A stretch of DNA of 13,632 bases from Candidatus Delongbacteria bacterium (GTDB taxonomy: Bacteria; UBA4055): NCBI GenBank assembly GCA_016937995.1, contig JAFGVM010000094.1, forward strand, positions 1 to 13,632. The letters are read 5' to 3'. Each line of letters begins with the position of its first letter. The stretch's first letter is position 1. Shown here piece after piece: positions 1 through 7,260 of the stretch. The notes below the pieces were generated by a model, which ran no database searches, was not told the origin of the DNA, and was given only the letters and a program-made list of their open reading frames with translations. The position numbers and the translations under genes are program-made.

Positions 1-22
1 ACTCTGTTTTTCTGTTTGACAT
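1..22 (-). CDS. Start of an unidentified gene, truncated by window edge
   Basis: Read on the minus strand, an ATG at 22-20 is preceded by a purine-rich GGAGGGG at 31-25, a good Shine-Dalgarno match, and opens a frame reading M-S-N-R-K-T-E before the window ends. It lies about 60 nt downstream of the cyclophilin stop codon on the same strand, so the two could be co-transcribed. Nothing can be said about its function from seven codons. The call rests only on the ribosome binding site and the open frame. Confidence 0.4.
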
Positions 23-81
23 TTCCCCTCCATTTTAGCCTTATATTTGTAATATAACACTTCGTGAGGGGACATATGTCA

Positions 82-1614
82 CTATTTAACCAATAACATT
101 TTCTTTGTCTCAGAAATACCATCACATTCTAATTTATAAAAATATATCCCACTATTCAGTTCATTCGCATTGAATTTGATCTTATGAAGACCTTTATCAA
201 GTTTCCTGTTAACAAGATCAGAAACCAGCTGACCGGAAAGGTTATATACAGACAACTTAACATCCTGAGTTTTATCAATTGAAAAAGTTATCTCTGTTAC
301 TGGATTGAACGGATTCGGGTAATTCTGATATAACTCATAATTATTAATTATTAATTGTTCATTATTAATTGAAGTAGAAACTCCGCCTTTGAAAGTTATA
401 TCATCAACCCATGCACAATCATCACCTTCATCTCCGGAATTGTTTTTTTCATAGATCCATTTAAAAGTATGTGTTCCTGCAGGAACCGGTATTGTCGATT
501 TTCTCCATGATGACAGACCACTGTTCTGCAGTTTCTCATACCTGTTAATATAAAATTTCAAGTAGTCAGCACCTGTTTCAGAAGAAACTTTATGCCAGAA
601 AGATATTTCACCGTCAGTCTCATAATTCATCTCAACTGTTATTTCTGCAGTTTGATTATACCCGATATCAGAAGACTTTATACAGTAAGTGCCTTCATAA
701 GAATTATCTGTATCGATTGCCCATCCTGCATCACCTCCGAACTGCCATGGATATTTTATAAGGTCACCTGTTTCAAAACCCTCGATATTGTATTCTGAAG
801 GATCATAACCAGTAACATCAAATTGAAATGTTTCATAAAATGCACCAGATTCACCCTTCAAAGTTATCGTTGATGTACCTGTTGAAATTGTATCCCCTGT
901 CTGTAGAAATAAACTATTTTCCATCAGTTCTGCAAATACTACAGTTGGATCACTGTTGTTCTCTAGTGATACTACAACACTGCTACTGTCTCTAGCTGCA
1001 AAAAGATTTGAAACATCTATTTCGATAAATTCTTGCTTTTCAATAATTTTATTACTGATATAATTCTGTAAGTACACACCTTCAGCAGGAGGAGAATAAA
1101 CGACCCTGATACTATCAATTGTAACCGGAACTACAGGTCTGTCATCAATAGTAGGCACATAACTTATACTATATACAACATCCAATCCTTCAATGACCTT
1201 TCCGAAAACAGAATAATGATCATTAAGATGTGGATAAGACTCTACTGTAATAAAATACTGAGAACCACCTGTATCAGGTCCGGCATTTGCCATTGATAAT
1301 ACACCTGGAGCATTATGATTCAGATCCGGATGAAATTCATCTGGAATAGTATAACCCGGACCACCTGTACCGTCACCTAAGGGGTCACCATCCTGTATCA
1401 TAAAACTTTGTATAACTCTGTGAAAGATCAAATCATCATAAAATTTTGCATTGGTCAGATCTATAAAATTATTCGCAGTGATCGGAACATGATCCTCCCT
1501 CAGCTGAGCTTTAAAATTACCCTTTGAAGTGTACCATTGTACGATCGTTTGAGACACAGTGATCGAACTGAGCAATAAAATTGATACAAATAATATTTTG
1601 AATTTTGACAACAT
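82..1614 (-). CDS. Secreted cyclophilin-type peptidyl-prolyl cis-trans isomerase with type IX sorting domain
   Basis: A 510-residue protein with four parts. Residues 1-22 form a signal peptide. Residues about 23-172 form a cyclophilin domain with most of the active site: FHR at 64-66 (catalytic Arg66), Phe71, Gln74, SQYF at 118-121 (Gln119, Phe121), Leu130 and His133. The position of the usual Trp is replaced by His129. Residues about 277-410 look like a beta-sandwich of the kind found in secreted FCB proteins. Residues 428-510 are a type IX secretion C-terminal sorting domain, starting YQNYPNPFNP and ending in the usual KKMLLVK. The family isomerises Xaa-Pro bonds. Here it should act outside the outer membrane or on the cell surface, rather than in the cytoplasm. 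The start is supported by AAGGAG at 1625-1620, five bases from the ATG. The cyclophilin and sorting-domain calls are firm; the role of the middle domain is unknown. Confidence 0.93.
   Translation of the reverse strand: MLSKFKILFVSILLLSSITVSQTIVQWYTSKGNFKAQLREDHVPITANNFIDLTNAKFYDDLIFHRVIQSFMIQDGDPLGDGTGGPGYTIPDEFHPDLNHNAPGVLSMANAGPDTGGSQYFITVESYPHLNDHYSVFGKVIEGLDVVYSISYVPTIDDRPVVPVTIDSIRVVYSPPAEGVYLQNYISNKIIEKQEFIEIDVSNLFAARDSSSVVVSLENNSDPTVVFAELMENSLFLQTGDTISTGTSTITLKGESGAFYETFQFDVTGYDPSEYNIEGFETGDLIKYPWQFGGDAGWAIDTDNSYEGTYCIKSSDIGYNQTAEITVEMNYETDGEISFWHKVSSETGADYLKFYINRYEKLQNSGLSSWRKSTIPVPAGTHTFKWIYEKNNSGDEGDDCAWVDDITFKGGVSTSINNEQLIINNYELYQNYPNPFNPVTEITFSIDKTQDVKLSVYNLSGQLVSDLVNRKLDKGLHKIKFNANELNSGIYFYKLECDGISETKKMLLVK
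334..372 (-). repeat. AT-rich short repeat encoding the linker before the sorting domain
   Basis: Within the cyclophilin gene, the stretch joining the beta-sandwich to the sorting domain is built from repeated ATTAAT/AATAAT units and encodes an Asn/Ile-rich linker (INNEQLIINNYE). One 15-base unit, 341-355 (minus strand ATTAATAATTAATAA), recurs exactly in the intergenic gap at 9996-10010. Both copies are pure A/T, so chance similarity is quite possible. Confidence 0.45.
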
Positions 1615-1697
1615 TTTTACTCCTTCTTTACGTTTGAAAACAATAGTGTTATTTTAAGTAAAATCATTGAGCTTTACAAGCAATAAAAAAACTTATC

Positions 1698-1728
1698 TTG
1701 AGAATTTTGACTAATTTATCTATACTTG
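1698..1728 (+). promoter_or_regulatory. Possible Bacteroidota-type promoter of the acetyltransferase gene
   Basis: A TTG at 1698-1700 is followed after 20 bases by TATACTTG at 1721-1728. This resembles the Bacteroidota -33/-7 pattern (TTG, about 19 bases, TAnnTTTG). The -7 box ends four bases before the ATG at 1733, so a transcript from it would be leaderless or nearly so. This agrees with the lack of any Shine-Dalgarno sequence there. The match is imperfect and the surroundings are AT-rich. Confidence 0.25.
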
Positions 1729-1732
1729 GTAT

Positions 1733-2311
1733 ATGAATCTAACGATAAAACAAGTTCCAATATCATTTCTTAAAAACTATCACGAAGTTCCAATTCGGTT
1801 TACATCTGATGTGATCTACCCCAAGGAAATATTTTCTGGAATTGTAGAGGATATTAAACTAGTTGAAATACCTGTCCCGATCTTTACAAAAGACTATGAT
1901 GAGCATGAATCTCCATTCAAATGGTCAGAGAACTGGGATATTTCCAACTGGCGAATTTTAAGAGCTGAACTTGATGGCAATTATGTCGCCGGAGCAGTTA
2001 TTGCGTATAACACGAACGGTGTAAATATGCTTGAGGGAAGAGATGATATTGCAGTTTTGTGGGACATCAGAGTTTCTCCTGATCACAAAGGAAAAGGTAT
2101 CGGGGGAAAACTTTTCAGGGAAGCGGTGAAATTCGCTGAAGAAAAGAATTGTGAATTTTTAAAGATCGAGACTCAGAATATCAATGTAAATGCGTGTAAG
2201 TTTTACAAAAAGATGGGATGCTATCTCGGTAAATATTCAGTTGATGCCTACAAAGACCTCACTGATGAGATCATGATGATGTGGTATTATGATATTCATC
2301 CACAATGCTAA
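1733..2311 (+). CDS. GNAT family N-acetyltransferase, streptothricin acetyltransferase-like
   Basis: A 192-residue soluble protein. The acetyl-CoA binding motif A is clear: DIRVSPDHKGKGIGGKLF, with the pyrophosphate loop at 119-124 (K-G-K-G-I-G) after the beta-4 strand. Motif B follows as ETQNINVNACKFYKKMGC, with Tyr158 in the usual general-acid position. The ETQ-N-N-ACKFY signature and the C-terminal WYY strand resemble, from memory, streptothricin acetyltransferases of the SatA/Sat4 type, which acetylate the beta-lysine amine of that antibiotic. The substrate here is unproven, and many chromosomal homologues act on other amines. The gene stands alone on the plus strand, divergent from the cyclophilin and 87 nt ahead of the START gene. 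No Shine-Dalgarno sequence precedes the ATG. Confidence 0.85.
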   Translation: MNLTIKQVPISFLKNYHEVPIRFTSDVIYPKEIFSGIVEDIKLVEIPVPIFTKDYDEHESPFKWSENWDISNWRILRAELDGNYVAGAVIAYNTNGVNMLEGRDDIAVLWDIRVSPDHKGKGIGGKLFREAVKFAEEKNCEFLKIETQNINVNACKFYKKMGCYLGKYSVDAYKDLTDEIMMMWYYDIHPQC

Positions 2312-2336
2312 TATTTTTCAAACATTTTTAAACCAC

Positions 2337-2367
2337 TTTACTAACGTTTCTTTAATTTTTTACTAAC
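2337..2367 (+). repeat. Pair of 9-bp direct repeats upstream of the START/PHP-GT4/GH13 unit
   Basis: TTTACTAAC occurs at 2337-2345 and again at 2359-2367, spaced 22 bases start to start (about two helical turns, same DNA face). They sit 32-62 bases ahead of the START gene and could be an activator or repressor site. The gap is AT-rich, so coincidence is possible. Confidence 0.35.
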
Positions 2368-2383
2368 ACTGATTAGCTACTTT

Positions 2384-2399
2384 TAAGCAAAAAAGCTTA
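2384..2399 (+). promoter_or_regulatory. Small hairpin abutting the START gene start codon
   Basis: TAAGC (2384-2388) and GCTTA (2395-2399) can pair around a six-A loop. The last paired base is the A of the ATG. No Shine-Dalgarno sequence is visible upstream. The hairpin is weak, at five base pairs, and could affect initiation or be incidental. Confidence 0.25.
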
Positions 2400-2977
2400 T
2401 GAGTAGAAGATCAGCATTATTTATTTTTATTACCTCTCTGCTTTTCTCAGAAACCTGGGAACTGAAAAAAAGCACAGATTATTATAAAGCATATACAAAA
2501 GGTGATAGAACCAAGACATACAGGATCGAATCAAATTTCAGTCTTAATCCTGATGAAATATTCAATTTTCTTACTTCATTTGATAAGTTCCATAAAATAT
2601 ATAACAACATTGAATCAATTGAAATTTTATATAAAAATGACTCTACTGTAATTCATTATTCTGTTATGGACTCACCCTGGCCGGTTTCTAACAGAGATTT
2701 GATAACAAGGATTGATTTTAAAAAAGTTGATGGAACATACATTATGAAATCTTGTGCAGCTGACGAAATGAATATACCTGTAAAAAATGACCTTGTCAGA
2801 ATAAGTGAATTTAATGAAAAAATCATCATCAGACCTGACGGTTCGAATAGATCAGAGCTTATTATTGAAGGAAAGATCGGTTTTGGAGGTAATATACCCC
2901 AATGGCTTCAGAGTGCAGCTTTGTTATCGGGACCAATAACTACAATGGACAAATTAAAAGAAATTTCAAGGAGATAA
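2399..2977 (+). CDS. Exported START/SRPBCC-fold lipid-binding domain protein
   Basis: A 192-residue protein with an N-terminal hydrophobic segment (residues 4-17, SRR then ALFIFITSLLF). This reads as a signal peptide or membrane anchor, so the rest should lie in the periplasm. Residues about 19-190 match the START-domain pattern: W20-E-L-K at the start, then DSPWPVSNRDLITRID at 91-106, the hallmark of bacterial START proteins, and a C-terminal helix GGNIPQWLQSAALLSGPITTMDKLKE. START domains bind lipids or other hydrophobic ligands in a deep cavity; the ligand here is unknown. The stop codon follows directly on the Shine-Dalgarno of the PHP-GT4 gene, so the two genes are translationally coupled. 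No ribosome binding site is visible for this gene; the ATG is chosen because it starts the signal peptide. Confidence 0.85.
   Translation: MSRRSALFIFITSLLFSETWELKKSTDYYKAYTKGDRTKTYRIESNFSLNPDEIFNFLTSFDKFHKIYNNIESIEILYKNDSTVIHYSVMDSPWPVSNRDLITRIDFKKVDGTYIMKSCAADEMNIPVKNDLVRISEFNEKIIIRPDGSNRSELIIEGKIGFGGNIPQWLQSAALLSGPITTMDKLKEISRR
2968..2973 (+). promoter_or_regulatory. Shine-Dalgarno AAGGAG that fixes a TTG start
   Basis: AAGGAG ends six bases before TTG at 2980-2982. It overlaps the last codons of the START gene, whose TAA is at 2975-2977. An in-frame ATG at 2902 would instead overlap the START gene by 76 bases, has no comparable ribosome binding site, and would add 26 residues encoded entirely within the START reading region. 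Confidence 0.8.
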
Positions 2978-2979
2978 AA

Positions 2980-5643
2980 TTGGGAACAAAATTTCAGCAA
3001 GAACTAAGAAAAGAATTAAATTCTTTTTTTGAACAGGAAGAAAAGAAATTCTCTAAAAAAGATCTGATAAAAATAGACCTTCACTGTCATGATCACAACA
3101 GTGATGTAACTGATGAACTGCTGGGAAGAATACTTAATGTTCAGGAAACATGGCTGAAGACTGAAGATCTCGTAAATTCTTTAAGAGCAAACAATTGTGA
3201 CGTTGTAACTATAACAAATCATAATAGTGCATTATCAAATTTTCAACTGCTTGATAAAGGAATTGACGCACTTGTCGGAGCGGAATTCAGTTGTATTGTC
3301 CCTGATTATGAGATAGGAATTCATGTTTTGGCTTATGGTTTTACAAAAGAACACGAAGTTGTGATGCTTGAACTCAGAGAGAATCTGTATGATTTTCTTA
3401 AATATTGCAGAAAAAATGATATCCCTACAATCTGGGCACATCCACTTTTTCATTATAAATCACAGGGTATTCCTCCTTTTGATTTCTTCTGTAAACTATC
3501 ACTCCTTTTTGAAAGATTTGAAGTAGTCAACGGTCAGAGAAATACATGGCAGAATCTTCTTATAAAGATCTGGCTTGAAAATACAACAAAAGAAGATTTC
3601 GATGCCTGGGCAAAAAAATTTAACATAGATCCTTATGAATATTGTAACTTTCCCTATAAAAAAGTTTTTACTGGTGGTTCTGACAGCCATATGGGAATTT
3701 TTGCAGGTCAGACAGGCTCATATTTATATGTCAGAGACCTTGAGAATAGAAAGAAAAAAGAAAAGCTTTCAGATCTTGCTCTTGAAGCAATAAAAAAAGG
3801 TGATATAGCAGTTTACGGATCAAATCAGAATACTGAAAAGCTGACAGTTGCATTTATAGACTATTTTAATCAGATATGTCTGAATTTCAAAGATCCCGGT
3901 TTGAACAGATTGCTGCTACATAAGGGTTCTGTAATTGATAAGACTATTTCATTTATCATTTCAAATGCAATATCAGAGATCCAGAACCACAAAGTAACTA
4001 TCAAATTCATTGACCTTTTCCATAAATCATTTCTTGGTAAAATACCGAACCATTTTAGAAAGCTTCTTATTTCAAAAGCATATAAACCAATTTTTGATTC
4101 TGCGGTTCAAATAGCAGAAGCAGGAAAAGATAAAACTCCTGGTTCTGTAAAAAAATATTCTGAGCAGATCAATAAAATTTCAGACCAGCTTAATCATGTA
4201 TTATTTTCTAGACTGAAGAAAAAACTTGATGAAATAGATTTTGATAAAAAATTCGAGAATACTTCTCTTGATAATATTATCAGTTTTCTTGAACTCCCTA
4301 CTAATCTCAGAAAGTATTCAGGTAACAAAGAACCAAAGAACAGTAAAATGGCATATCCAGACATACCAAAGTTTCTTGATGGTCTTTCTTTTCCAATGTT
4401 GACGTCACTGATAATTCTTGCAGCAAATTTTACAAGTTCAAAAACACTTACAAAACTAAGACCTTTATACAATCAATTCGCTGAAAAAACCGGAAAACTT
4501 AAACATCCTAAAAGAATGCTTTGGCTGACAGATACTTATGGTGACAAGAATGGAGTTTCTATGTCACTACAGGCAATGCATGAAGAGATCAAAAAACGAA
4601 ACCTCCCTATTGACATTCTTGTCTGTTCAGATAAAATTAAACCTGATGATCATCTCATTGTTTTGAAGCCTGAAATGACATTTACACTTCCTTTTTACAA
4701 GCAGCAGGAGTTAAGAATACCTAATTTTCTAAAAATACATTCAATTTTTCAGCAAAATGAGTACGACAGGATAATTTGCTCTACTGAAGGAATAATGGGT
4801 CTAGCTTCACTATATCTGAAACACGCATTTTCTGTACCGACAAATTTTTATATTCATACAGACTGGATTACTTTTACTAAAGATGTTCTCGGTTTCGACA
4901 TACATGAGATCAACAGAGTAAGAAGATATCTTAGAGCATATTACGGTGCTTTCGATAAACTGTTCGTTCTTAACACTGATCAAAAAACATGGCTTAACAG
5001 TAATGAAATGGGATTCAAAGATGAGGATGTTATAGTCACAGCTCATTGGGTAGATGAGATATTCAAACCAATTGTTGACCATTTCAAAGGTCCTATGAGT
5101 ATTGATGACACATTATATTTCATGGAAGAACCCGGGAATCCGATCATTTTATATGCCGGTAGAATAAGCAAAGAAAAAGGTGTGATGGAGCTGCCTCAGA
5201 TCTACTACGGGATTAAAAAACATATCCCTGATATAAAGATCATAATCGCAGGGACCGGTCCTGCAGAAGATGAACTGAAAAAAGAATTACCTGAAGGTAA
5301 GTTTACCGGTTGGATAAACCACGATGATCTACCTGGACTCTATTCCTCTTCCGACCTTTTCATATTACCTTCTAAATTCGATACTTTCGGCTGTGTTGTA
5401 ATTGAATCTATGAGCTGCGGTCTTCCGGTAATATCATACAATACAAAAGGTCCAAAGGATATAATTCAAGATGAAAAAAATGGCTATCTTGTTGAAACGA
5501 TAGAAGATATTATTGAAAAAGCTGTTGAATATCTAAGTAATAAAAATAAATGGTCAGACTTTAAAAACAGTGCAGTAAAAAGATCAAAAGATTTTAATGC
5601 AGATAAAATAGTTAATGATTTTCTGAAAGCAAATGACCTTTAA
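2980..5643 (+). CDS. Fusion of PHP metallo-phosphoesterase and GT4 glycosyltransferase
   Basis: An 887-residue cytoplasmic protein, starting at TTG. The PHP domain (about 30-280) keeps all expected metal ligands: H35-x-H37 and D42, H81 (in TNHN rather than TDHD), E102, H115, H154 (AHP), and D235-x-H237 (SDSH). Residues about 285-510 are a helical, charged region with no recognised domain. The GT4 domain (about 512-885) shows GDKNGVS (521-527), HTD at 626-628, GRISKEKG with Arg728 and Lys733, and D801-x7-E809 in DTFGCVVIESMSCG. These are hallmarks of GT-B retaining transferases using nucleotide sugars. The STEGIMG and HTDW segments recall SqdX/MgtA-like enzymes, many of which glycosylate lipids. 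PHP domains hydrolyse phosphate esters or act in DNA-polymerase proofreading; here a sugar-phosphate phosphatase is plausible but inferred. The 3' end overlaps the GH13 gene by 11 bases. I believe similar fusions exist in other bacteria, uncharacterised. Confidence 0.9.
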   Translation: MGTKFQQELRKELNSFFEQEEKKFSKKDLIKIDLHCHDHNSDVTDELLGRILNVQETWLKTEDLVNSLRANNCDVVTITNHNSALSNFQLLDKGIDALVGAEFSCIVPDYEIGIHVLAYGFTKEHEVVMLELRENLYDFLKYCRKNDIPTIWAHPLFHYKSQGIPPFDFFCKLSLLFERFEVVNGQRNTWQNLLIKIWLENTTKEDFDAWAKKFNIDPYEYCNFPYKKVFTGGSDSHMGIFAGQTGSYLYVRDLENRKKKEKLSDLALEAIKKGDIAVYGSNQNTEKLTVAFIDYFNQICLNFKDPGLNRLLLHKGSVIDKTISFIISNAISEIQNHKVTIKFIDLFHKSFLGKIPNHFRKLLISKAYKPIFDSAVQIAEAGKDKTPGSVKKYSEQINKISDQLNHVLFSRLKKKLDEIDFDKKFENTSLDNIISFLELPTNLRKYSGNKEPKNSKMAYPDIPKFLDGLSFPMLTSLIILAANFTSSKTLTKLRPLYNQFAEKTGKLKHPKRMLWLTDTYGDKNGVSMSLQAMHEEIKKRNLPIDILVCSDKIKPDDHLIVLKPEMTFTLPFYKQQELRIPNFLKIHSIFQQNEYDRIICSTEGIMGLASLYLKHAFSVPTNFYIHTDWITFTKDVLGFDIHEINRVRRYLRAYYGAFDKLFVLNTDQKTWLNSNEMGFKDEDVIVTAHWVDEIFKPIVDHFKGPMSIDDTLYFMEEPGNPIILYAGRISKEKGVMELPQIYYGIKKHIPDIKIIIAGTGPAEDELKKELPEGKFTGWINHDDLPGLYSSSDLFILPSKFDTFGCVVIESMSCGLPVISYNTKGPKDIIQDEKNGYLVETIEDIIEKAVEYLSNKNKWSDFKNSAVKRSKDFNADKIVNDFLKANDL

Positions 5644-7252
5644 AAATTTTGGGAAATACGCTAACTGCTGGTGGAAGTACGGAGTAATATATCATATCTA
5701 TGTTTTAAGTTTTAAAGACTCAAATGGTGACGGTTACGGGGACATTAGAGGAATTATAGAAAAACTTGATCATATCATAGATCTTGGAATAACAGCTATC
5801 TGGCTTTCACCTGTATTCAAATCACCAATGAGTGATTTCGGTTATGATATAGACGATTATTATTCAATCGATCCTGTATTCGGTAAAATGAGGGACATTG
5901 AAGAGCTAATACTCAGGTGTCATGAAAAAAATATTTTCATAATTTTTGATATGGTCATGAATCATACATCTGTTAAACATAAATGGTTCACTGAATCAAA
6001 AAAATCATTAAACAGTGATAAAAGAGACTGGTATATCTGGAAAAGTGGAAAGAATGGGAAACCACCTAACAACTGGAAAACGATTTATGGTAAAACAGCC
6101 TGGGAGTATGATAATAATACAGATCAGTATTATTATCATTCTTTTCTAAAAGAACAACCTGACCTAAACTGGAGAAATCCGGAAGTAAAAAAAGAATTCG
6201 GGAAGATATTCAGATTTTGGTTGGATAAAGGTATTGACGGTTTCAGACTTGATGCTGTTAATTTTATTATAAAAGACATAAAATTACGGGAAAATCCTGG
6301 TCTGTTCGAGATCATTCTTGGTAAAAGAAAATTCTATTCTAGGAACAGATCAAGTTCTTTAAAACTGCTGCAGCATTTCAGAAAAATTATAAATTCATAT
6401 GACAACAGAATGTTGATCGGGGAAATTTTTGCACTACCTCCGGGAGAGTCCGATGTTGTTAGTTATTATATGTCAGAAGGTGATGATACTTTGAATATGG
6501 CTTTTGATTTTTCTCTCTTATTCCAGAAATGGTCTGCATCAAGTTATTTTAAAGCAATTATTAGATCATATATCAGTATGCCATCGAAAGGTTGGCCTTC
6601 GATCGTTTTTTCTAATCATGATCTTAACAGAAACATCAGTTACGATGATCAAAAAGCCAGAATAAAACTTATATTGATGTTAACTTTGAAAGGAACTCCT
6701 TTTATCTATTACGGTGAAGAAATAGGAATGAGAAATGGAATTATCAGAAAAAATGAAATTAAAGATCCAATGGGGAAAATATACTGGCCTATTTATAAGG
6801 GAAGGGACAAAGCAAGAACTCCAATGCAATGGGACGATTCTGAAAATTCAGGCTTTTCAACTGCCGCACCATGGCTACCTATAAATAAGAACTTTGAAAA
6901 TAATAATATATCAGATGAAAGATCAAAAAAAAATTCTCTTTTTACTCTTACTAAAAAACTTATCAAATTAAGAAATTCATACTCCTCATTACATAAAGGT
7001 GATTGGATTCCGTTGATAAAAGGGGAAAAAGGAATCATTGCATATTTAAGAACATATGGAACAGAAAGAACATTAGTGGTTCTTAATTTTAGTAATACAA
7101 ATAAAAAGTTAATGCATTTCAATAAAATGGAATGTGTTTTATTGCTTTCTACAGGTACAAAAAAGAGACACAAGCTACAATTCCTGAAAAATTTTGTGAT
7201 AGAACCTTATGAGGGTTTGATCTTTTTATTAAAAAAAGAAAAATACTATTGA
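5633..7252 (+). CDS. GH13 alpha-glucosidase / oligo-1,6-glucosidase-like enzyme
   Basis: A 539-residue protein without signal peptide, hence cytoplasmic. It has a full GH13 (beta/alpha)8 barrel: a calcium-loop motif DSNGDGYGD (29-37), region I DMVMNH (106-111), QPDLN (175-179), GFRLD with nucleophile Asp207, IGE with acid/base Glu264, and SNHD with transition-state Asp330. QPDLN in conserved region V is typical of the oligo-1,6-glucosidase group, which covers alpha-glucosidases, trehalose-6-phosphate hydrolases and trehalose synthase, rather than neopullulanases. The SNHDLNR segment differs from the common NNHDQPR, so substrate preference cannot be read off. A C-terminal beta domain runs from about 440. 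The ATG lies inside the end of the PHP-GT4 gene, with only a weak GAAAG upstream, suggesting coupled translation. It probably hydrolyses or transfers alpha-glucosyl units made or imported by its operon partners (inference). Confidence 0.92.
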   Translation: MTFKNFGKYANCWWKYGVIYHIYVLSFKDSNGDGYGDIRGIIEKLDHIIDLGITAIWLSPVFKSPMSDFGYDIDDYYSIDPVFGKMRDIEELILRCHEKNIFIIFDMVMNHTSVKHKWFTESKKSLNSDKRDWYIWKSGKNGKPPNNWKTIYGKTAWEYDNNTDQYYYHSFLKEQPDLNWRNPEVKKEFGKIFRFWLDKGIDGFRLDAVNFIIKDIKLRENPGLFEIILGKRKFYSRNRSSSLKLLQHFRKIINSYDNRMLIGEIFALPPGESDVVSYYMSEGDDTLNMAFDFSLLFQKWSASSYFKAIIRSYISMPSKGWPSIVFSNHDLNRNISYDDQKARIKLILMLTLKGTPFIYYGEEIGMRNGIIRKNEIKDPMGKIYWPIYKGRDKARTPMQWDDSENSGFSTAAPWLPINKNFENNNISDERSKKNSLFTLTKKLIKLRNSYSSLHKGDWIPLIKGEKGIIAYLRTYGTERTLVVLNFSNTNKKLMHFNKMECVLLLSTGTKKRHKLQFLKNFVIEPYEGLIFLLKKEKYY

Positions 7253-7260
7253 AAAATAGT
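7245..7260 (-). terminator. Weak hairpin with U-rich tail at the end of the small orphan gene
   Basis: Six A/T-rich base pairs (ACTATT / AATAGT) close a four-base loop. On the minus strand they are followed by ATTTTTCTTTTTTT. The hairpin covers the overlapping stop codons of the convergent genes. The stem has only two G-C pairs, so termination would be inefficient. Confidence 0.3.

Noticed and set aside
2902-2979. Longer PHP-GT4 protein starting at the ATG at 2902
   Set aside because: It would overlap the START gene by 76 bases, has no good ribosome binding site, and its first 26 residues are an out-of-frame reading of the START gene. The TTG at 2980 has a perfectly placed AAGGAG.
6793-7173. 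126-codon open frame on the minus strand inside the GH13 gene
   Set aside because: It lies wholly antisense to conserved GH13 sequence, has no recognisable domain, and follows from the base composition of the real gene.
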